From Massilia arenae (GTDB lineage Bacteria > Pseudomonadota > Gammaproteobacteria > Burkholderiales > Burkholderiaceae_D), in assembly GCF_008014745.1 (NCBI RefSeq), contig NZ_VPFD01000026.1:1-64000 (forward strand): a stretch of DNA of 64,000 bases, in the 5' to 3' direction. The position numbers and the translations under genes were made by a program. This document shows, piece after piece, positions 59,665-64,000 of the stretch (the stretch's first letter is position 1; each line of letters opens with the position of its first letter). The notes under the pieces were generated by a model. That model had not been told where the DNA came from. It ran no database searches and saw only the letters and a program-made list of their open reading frames with translations.

Positions 59665-60594
59665 ATGGCGGGACGGCTCGCCATCCTGTGCCCGGGGCAG
59701 GGCGCCCAGCATGCCGGCATGTTCGATCTGGCGCGGCTCGATCCGGGCGTCAGCCGGTTGCTGGACGCGTGGTTCGGCGACCCGCAACTGGCGCCGGTGC
59801 TGCGCGCTTCGGTGGAGAGCGAAGAGCGTTTCGCGAACCGCATCGCGCAGCCATCCATCGTCGCGGCGACCCTGGCGATGTGGACCGCCTTGCGCACCCG
59901 GCTGCCCGAACCGGCCCTGGTCGCCGGTTACAGCATCGGCGAATTGTCGGCCTATGGCGTCGCCGGCGCGCTCGATCCGGACGATGCGGTGAGGCTGGCC
60001 ATCGAGCGCGCGCGGCTGATGGATGCGTGCCTGGAAGGCGGGCCGGCGCAGGCGATGGTTGCGCTGTCCGGCATGCCCGATGGGAGCGTGGAGGCACTGC
60101 TGGCGCGCTTCGGCTTTCACGCCGCCATCATCACCGGCGACGATGCGCTGGTGGCCGGTGGCCCCGCAGCCCAGGGCGAAGCGCTGGCGCAAGCGGCGCT
60201 GGCGGCCGGTGGACGCGCGACCTTGCTGCCGGTCGCCGTGGCCTCGCACACGCCGCTGCTGCAGGGCGCCGTGGCGCCGTTCGCGGCGCTGCTGGACAGC
60301 CAGCGCTGGTCGGCGCCGGCCTTCCCTGTGTTGTCCGGCATCTCGGCCGAACCGGTCACCGATGCGAAGAAGGCAATGCGCGAGCTGCCGCGCCAGATCG
60401 CCGAACCGATCCTCTGGCGCGAATGCATGGACGCCTGCATCGAAGCCGGCGTCACGGTCGCGCTCGAACTGGGGCCGGGCGCCGCCCTGGCGCGCATGTT
60501 GCAAGCGCGCCACCCGCACATCGCCTGCCGCTCCGTGTCCGAATTCCGCTCGCTCGATGGGATCCATAGCTGGCTAGGGAGGCAACTCGATTAA
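59665..60594 (+). CDS. mdcH: Malonate decarboxylase epsilon subunit (malonyl-CoA:ACP transacylase)
   Basis: A 309-residue FabD-like transacylase that loads the first malonyl group onto the acyl-carrier subunit. The nucleophile is Ser90 in GYSIGELSAYG; the partner His195 lies in ASHTPLL; LCPGQGAQHAGMF opens the protein. It starts 1 bp after mdcB ends and is the last recognised mdc gene. Confidence 0.93.
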   Translation: MAGRLAILCPGQGAQHAGMFDLARLDPGVSRLLDAWFGDPQLAPVLRASVESEERFANRIAQPSIVAATLAMWTALRTRLPEPALVAGYSIGELSAYGVAGALDPDDAVRLAIERARLMDACLEGGPAQAMVALSGMPDGSVEALLARFGFHAAIITGDDALVAGGPAAQGEALAQAALAAGGRATLLPVAVASHTPLLQGAVAPFAALLDSQRWSAPAFPVLSGISAEPVTDAKKAMRELPRQIAEPILWRECMDACIEAGVTVALELGPGAALARMLQARHPHIACRSVSEFRSLDGIHSWLGRQLD

Positions 60595-60724
60595 CATTCA
60601 CGAAGTTGATGTCTGATATTGCTACTCGGAATTGGAAGTTCGTCCGGGTCGCCTATATAACGGTTGCATAGTAGTCGTTATCGTAGGAGCCGCCGTTGTC
60701 GGCGGTGCAATCAAGGAGTCGCAC

Positions 60725-60853
60725 GTGAAAAAAATCGTCAATGCTCTCGTCGCTGCCGCCGGCAGCCGCGCCAAGAGCGTCATTCGCAAGCAGGCTGAGG
60801 CCGGCAAGCCGTTCCAGGAGAATTTCCGCAGCAATGCGGGCGGCTGGAATTAA
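60725..60853 (+). CDS. 42-residue basic protein of unknown function
   Basis: A short gene with GTG start, an ideal AAGGAG six bases upstream, and an intrinsic terminator 37 bp past the stop. The product starts VKKIVNALVAAAGSRAK, then SVIRKQAEAGKPFQENF and ends AGGWN. It is rich in Lys/Arg and Ala, with an amphipathic N-terminal helix and no signal peptide. I do not recognise it. The frame is open further upstream (to about 60632), but signals favour this start. A short hairpin, CCGCC/GGCGG, precedes the ribosome site. Confidence 0.6.
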   Translation: MKKIVNALVAAAGSRAKSVIRKQAEAGKPFQENFRSNAGGWN

Positions 60854-60890
60854 GCACGTCTGCCGCCAGATCGTGGGCGGCAATAGATAA

Positions 60891-60925
60891 AAAGCTGGAT
60901 CCGTATCGCGGTCCAGCTTTTTTTT
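60891..60925 (+). terminator. Intrinsic terminator after the 42-residue gene
   Basis: AAAGCTGGATCCG (60891-60903) pairs with CGGTCCAGCTTT (60909-60920) with one bulged base and loop TATCG, followed by a run of T's to 60925. Confidence 0.85.
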
Positions 60926-61016
60926 CGTCGGTATCGCTTATCGCGACCCAAGCGTATTTGTATAGACGAATATGCATCATAGTGGAATACTTTTGTTGTT
61001 TGATGACACAGCTAGC

Positions 61017-61031
61017 GCACTGCCACAGTGC
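61017..61031. promoter_or_regulatory. NtrC-type enhancer site
   Basis: GCACTGCCACAGTGC fits the NtrC pattern GCACY-N5-RGTGC exactly, about 70 bp upstream of the expected start site of the sigma-54 promoter at 61061. Confidence 0.65.
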
Positions 61032-61060
61032 GTTTTCTGCAAAAAAGCTCCGAAACGGTT

Positions 61061-61076
61061 TGGCACGGTTGTTGCT
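61061..61076 (+). promoter_or_regulatory. Sigma-54 (RpoN) promoter of the amidase gene
   Basis: TGGCACGGTTGTTGCT fits the -24/-12 consensus TGGCAC-N5-TTGCW with GG and GC exactly 10 bases apart. It lies 42 bp before the amidase start codon. Confidence 0.8.
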
Positions 61077-61100
61077 GTTTAGCAGGTTCCTGCTAAACAG
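61075..61100. promoter_or_regulatory. 26-bp perfect inverted repeat at the amidase transcription start
   Basis: CTGTTTAGCAGG (61075-61086) and CCTGCTAAACAG (61089-61100) are exact inverted repeats with a TT centre. The centre lies about where transcription from the sigma-54 promoter should begin, so a bound protein would block or modify initiation. Confidence 0.6.
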
Positions 61101-61118
61101 TTCTACATCGGAGCCTTC

Positions 61119-62372
61119 ATGAAGTTTCGCAACATCCCTCTCCTGACCGCACTCGCCATCGCAGGCATGGCCCCGCTTGCCGCATCCGCCCAAGCGGCCG
61201 ATGCCGGCTTCCCCTTGCAACCGCTGGCTGACAAGCCAGGCCGCATCGTCCTTCCCGGCACCCAGCATGAGGTCTATTACGTCCCGTCGACCGTGGACAC
61301 GATCCAGTGGGGCTATCTGCCGAACGCGGCCACCAAGCCAGTGCTGTCGGTTCCGTCGGGCGCCACCATCGTGTTCGACACGCTGTCGCACGAAGGCATG
61401 GTGGAAGACCAGGGCCGCGATCCGGTCAAGTACTTCGGCAGCAAGGGCATCCCGACGAATATGGTGCTCAAGGACGCCATCGCCATCACCGGCTCGAACA
61501 TGGCCCACGATTTCGCCAAGGACGGCCCGCACATCGTGACCGGTCCGGTCGAGATCCAGGGCGCGGAACCGGGTGACGTGCTGAAGGTCGAGCTGCTGTC
61601 GGCGGTGCCGCGCGTGCCGTATGGCGTCGTGTCGAACCGCCACGGCAAGGGCGCGTTGCCGGGTGAATTCCCCGAAACGCCGAAACCGCTGGCGAACGCC
61701 TCCGCGGCCAACCCGGAGGCCTATCACAACGTGTCGGTGTTCACCCCGATCCGCCGCGGCAAGGACGGCAAATGGGAAGGTGTGATGAAGACCAAGGACG
61801 GCACCGAGGTGATCTTCCCGACCGCGCCGTTCATGGGCACGATGGGCGTGGCGGCGGCAACTACCGCCAAGGTCCATTCGGTCCCGCCTGGTCTGCATGG
61901 CGGCAATATGGACATCAACGACCTGGGCGTCGGCACCACCGTATATTTCCCGGTGCTGGTCAAAGGCGCCAACTTCTATACGGGCGACCCGCATATGGTG
62001 CAGGGCGACGGCGAAGTCGCGCTGACCGCGCTCGAGCATTCGATGCGCCCGACCTTCCGCATCACCTTGCTCAAGAAGGGCGACAAGGCCATCCCATCGA
62101 GCTCCGGCAGCCTTGGCCGCCCGATGGGCGAGACCCCAGACCACTGGGTGACGATCGGCCTGAATCCCGACCTCGATGAAGCGATGAAGGATGCCGTGCG
62201 CGAATCGATCCGCTTCCTGACCGAGGTGCTCGGCATGGACCGCGCCACCGCCTACGCCTACTTGAGCGCCGCCTCCGAGTTCCAGGTGAGCCAGGTCGTC
62301 GACGGCACCAAGGGCGTGCACGGGATGATCCGCAAGTCGGACTTCATCAACGTCACCAGCAAGAAACGGTAA
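61119..62372 (+). CDS. Secreted acetamidase/formamidase-family amidohydrolase
   Basis: A 417-residue protein with a signal peptide ending near SAQAADA. The mature part follows the FmdA/AmdA family: VPSGATIVFDTLSHEG, TGPVEIQGAEPGDVLKVELLS, GLHGGNMDINDLGVGTTVYFPV and GDGEVALTALEHSM carry the conserved His, Asp and Glu that bind metal. It should release ammonia from formamide or other short amides in the periplasm. GGAG lies 5 bases before the ATG. Upstream, sigma-54 and NtrC-type sites imply induction under nitrogen limitation. Confidence 0.87.
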   Translation: MKFRNIPLLTALAIAGMAPLAASAQAADAGFPLQPLADKPGRIVLPGTQHEVYYVPSTVDTIQWGYLPNAATKPVLSVPSGATIVFDTLSHEGMVEDQGRDPVKYFGSKGIPTNMVLKDAIAITGSNMAHDFAKDGPHIVTGPVEIQGAEPGDVLKVELLSAVPRVPYGVVSNRHGKGALPGEFPETPKPLANASAANPEAYHNVSVFTPIRRGKDGKWEGVMKTKDGTEVIFPTAPFMGTMGVAAATTAKVHSVPPGLHGGNMDINDLGVGTTVYFPVLVKGANFYTGDPHMVQGDGEVALTALEHSMRPTFRITLLKKGDKAIPSSSGSLGRPMGETPDHWVTIGLNPDLDEAMKDAVRESIRFLTEVLGMDRATAYAYLSAASEFQVSQVVDGTKGVHGMIRKSDFINVTSKKR

Positions 62373-62386
62373 GCGCGGCTAAGCGC

Positions 62387-63085
62387 TCAATCGCGCGCCA
62401 TGGCGGCGACCAGGTGCGTCTCGACGTCGACGTACAGGTCGCTGCCGACGTCGAACACGACCTTGTTGATCTTGCCACCCGCGAATGCGAATTTGGGCCG
62501 GTAATCGTGCGACACGCCGTCGCCCGAGTCGTAGCCGATGCACAGGCCTTCGCCGGTAATGGCGAAGTGCCCCGTCATCGTGCGGATCTCCGCTTCGGCC
62601 ACGACCCGTTCATCGACGTATAGGCGCGCCGGGCCGTACGATTCCTTGTATTCGCCCATCCTCTCCTTGGTGAATTCGACGCCGACCACGTGCTTGCCGG
62701 AGCGCGGCGCATCGCCGACCAGGCGCTGCTCGGGCGGGATGCCGAGGAAGTTGTAGACGTAGATGAGCTTACCGTTCTTGACGAACAGCGCATGGCCGCC
62801 GAAGCGGGAGCCATGGGCGAACAGGATGCCCTGGCTGTCGGCGGTGAACTCGACGTCCGCCAGCACCTTGAACGAGACGCCGTGGGTATTGGCGGCAGAA
62901 TGTTCCGGCACGGTGCTGGTGCCCGGGTAATAGGCGTACTGCCGGCTCGGCGGCACGGGTGGCTTGAATTCCATCTTGAGGATGCCCATGACGATCATGG
63001 GCGCGAGCGCCTACTTGCGATACGCTGCGTAGCCATCGTCGAATCTGCCGTTGTACTTGTCGATGTATTCCGTTCTTTCAAACTT
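62387..63085 (-). pseudogene. Arylsulfatase remnant with large internal deletion
   Basis: The frame from 62998 down to 62387 encodes 203 residues (FKPPVPPSRQYAYYPGTS, NTHGVSFKVLADVEF, GVEFTKERMGEY, GHFAITGEGLCIGYDSGDG) that look like only the C-terminal domain of a roughly 780-residue arylsulfatase. In the same frame just upstream, past an in-frame TAG at 63011-63013, the bases encode YIDKYNGRFDDGYAAYRK, resembling a segment far upstream in such enzymes. The part holding most of the catalytic domain is missing between them, at about MGIL|KMEF. The sulfatase active-site Cys/Ser is absent. A short functional product from ATG 62998 cannot be excluded. Confidence 0.7.
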
Positions 63086-63388
63086 ACGTAAAGCTAACCG
63101 TAGTTATCTTTCCTGTTGAATTCCTGCTTCACCGGAGACGGTTTCACCTAACAACGTACATGTCAGGCCAGCGCCTTCTCCTCCACAGGCAGGGACGGTG
63201 GAACTCACCGCCATCAACCTTACCGACAACTAAATACAGCCGCCAACGGTTGTAAGAGGGGCCGGGACAAGAGATAGTTCCCAAATTGTCTCGGCATAGA
63301 AGTTGTCGATTCGATCCCTCGCAGTCTAAGCGGGCAGCGCGTGCGCTGCCATTGGACCATTGCCGCACGCGGCAAGCGGCGGACGCCG
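63086..63388. other. 303-bp stretch without a recognisable gene
   Basis: Composition is AT-richer and more even than in neighbouring genes, and all frames are interrupted or lack a recognisable protein. It may be further degenerate sequence belonging to the arylsulfatase remnant or to a lost upstream neighbour. GGGCAGCGCG...CGCTGCC (near 63331-63350) is a local GC-rich hairpin that could end transcription; it has no T-run. Confidence 0.35.
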
Positions 63389-64000
63389 TCAGCGTGCCCG
63401 GAACGGATTGCGCTCGTTCAGCTCATCCATGTAATCGTCGATCCCGCCCGCCTCGCGCTCCAGGAAGCGCTCGACCGCGTCCGCGAACGACGGATGCGCC
63501 AGCCAGTGCGCCGACCAGGTGCGGGTCGGCAGGAAGCCGCGCGCCATCTTGTGTTCGCCCTGGGCGCCGCCCTCGAAGGTGGCGATGCCCTGCTCGATGC
63601 AGAACTCCAGCGGCTGATAGTAGGCGGCCTCGAAGTGCAGGCAGGCCACGTGTTCGAGCGCGCCCCAGTAGCGGCCGTACAGCGTGTCCGCGTCGTGGAT
63701 CACCAGCGAGGCCGCGATCGCCCGGCCTTCCTTCTCGGCGATCACGAGCAGGATATTGTCGGGCATCGTTTCCCCGATGCGCAGGAAGAAATCCAGGTTG
63801 AGGTAGGGCGTCGAGTGATGTTCGCGGTAGGTGTTGCGGTAGCAGCGGTTGAACAGCACCCAGTCCTCGCGCGTGGCGTCCATGCCGCGCACCCTGCGCA
63901 TCGTCACGCCGGCTTCCTTCACCTTGCGCCGCTCGGCGCGGATGTTCTTGCGCTTCTTCTGCTCGAGCGTGGCCAGGAACTCGTCGAAGCTGCGGTAGCC
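63389..64000 (-). CDS. FemAB-like/GNAT-fold acyltransferase (DUF482 type), 5' end outside window
   Basis: The C-terminal 203 residues of a larger protein (family length about 380-400). EQKKRKNIRAERRKV, TPYLNLDFFLRIGETMPDNILLVIAEKEGRAIAASLVIHD in part and FEGGAQGEHKMARGFLPTRTWSAHWLAHP are the hallmark of the DUF482/FemAB-like family, linked by fold to peptidoglycan-bridge and GNAT acyltransferases. The actual substrate is unknown. The gene continues beyond base 64000. Confidence 0.82.
   Translation of the reverse strand, partial: GYRSFDEFLATLEQKKRKNIRAERRKVKEAGVTMRRVRGMDATREDWVLFNRCYRNTYREHHSTPYLNLDFFLRIGETMPDNILLVIAEKEGRAIAASLVIHDADTLYGRYWGALEHVACLHFEAAYYQPLEFCIEQGIATFEGGAQGEHKMARGFLPTRTWSAHWLAHPSFADAVERFLEREAGGIDDYMDELNERNPFRAR

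Noticed and set aside
63275..63345. tRNA-like element suggested by GATTCGATCCC
   Set aside because: The bases around it do not form the T-arm stem, and no anticodon arm or acceptor stem can be built.
1..64000. CRISPR arrays, rRNA operons and complete insertion sequences
   Set aside because: No regularly spaced direct repeats, rRNA-like sequence or transposase gene with paired terminal repeats was seen anywhere in the window.

Overview
The window reads as a chromosomal segment of a GC-rich betaproteobacterium of the Oxalobacteraceae, most likely Massilia/Telluria-like. The support is indirect: a very long RpoD with an Ala/Val/Pro-rich N-terminal extension, a phasin, a hemC-hemD-hemX-hemY cluster, PEP-CTERM/post-PEP-CTERM-1 type secreted proteins and the general gene families. 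No rRNA, tRNA, CRISPR array or complete insertion sequence was recognised.

Layout. 1-390 is a low-GC scar with the tail of a transposase-like gene and copies of a GACTCTGACCC repeat, two of them forming a near-perfect hairpin. 390-9800 holds rhlE, suhB, trmJ, a three-gene operon (Tat-signal small subunit, GMC oxidoreductase, lipase-like hydrolase), a two-receiver response regulator, a TetR regulator with an upstream palindrome, a LOG-family enzyme and a YdcF-like protein. 9832-15347 (minus) is a tightly overlapping operon: porin, PstS-like periplasmic protein, membrane GGDEF-EAL protein and membrane GGDEF protein, looking like a self-contained outer-membrane-to-c-di-GMP sensing module. 15591-26065 is a mosaic of housekeeping and accessory genes, with a low-GC island around 21900-23150 and an orphan cytochrome c pair. 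26156-38464 is a core block: proQ overlapped by an RNase D-like exonuclease, rpoD, ppc, hemCDXY and ppa.

38581-50631 (minus) is accessory: a PEP-CTERM-type cluster (PEP-CTERM protein, post-PEP-CTERM-1 protein, PA-domain metalloprotease), then a presumptive uptake/catabolic cluster (TonB receptor, alpha/beta hydrolase, Liv-type ABC transporter, FAD monooxygenase). A divergent LysR gene faces this cluster across an intergenic region with two matched 16-bp palindromes. 51885-60594 is a complete malonate decarboxylase locus: mdcR, a MatC-like carrier, and mdcA-C-D-E-G-B-H. It carries the decarboxylase, its unusual acyl-carrier prosthetic-group synthesis enzymes and the transacylase.

60725-64000 holds a 42-residue protein gene with strong translation and termination signals, a secreted acetamidase/formamidase behind a consensus sigma-54 promoter and an NtrC-type site, an arylsulfatase remnant with a large internal deletion, and a FemAB-like acyltransferase cut by the window edge.

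All calls come from reading the sequence by eye; family names rest on remembered motifs, not database searches.
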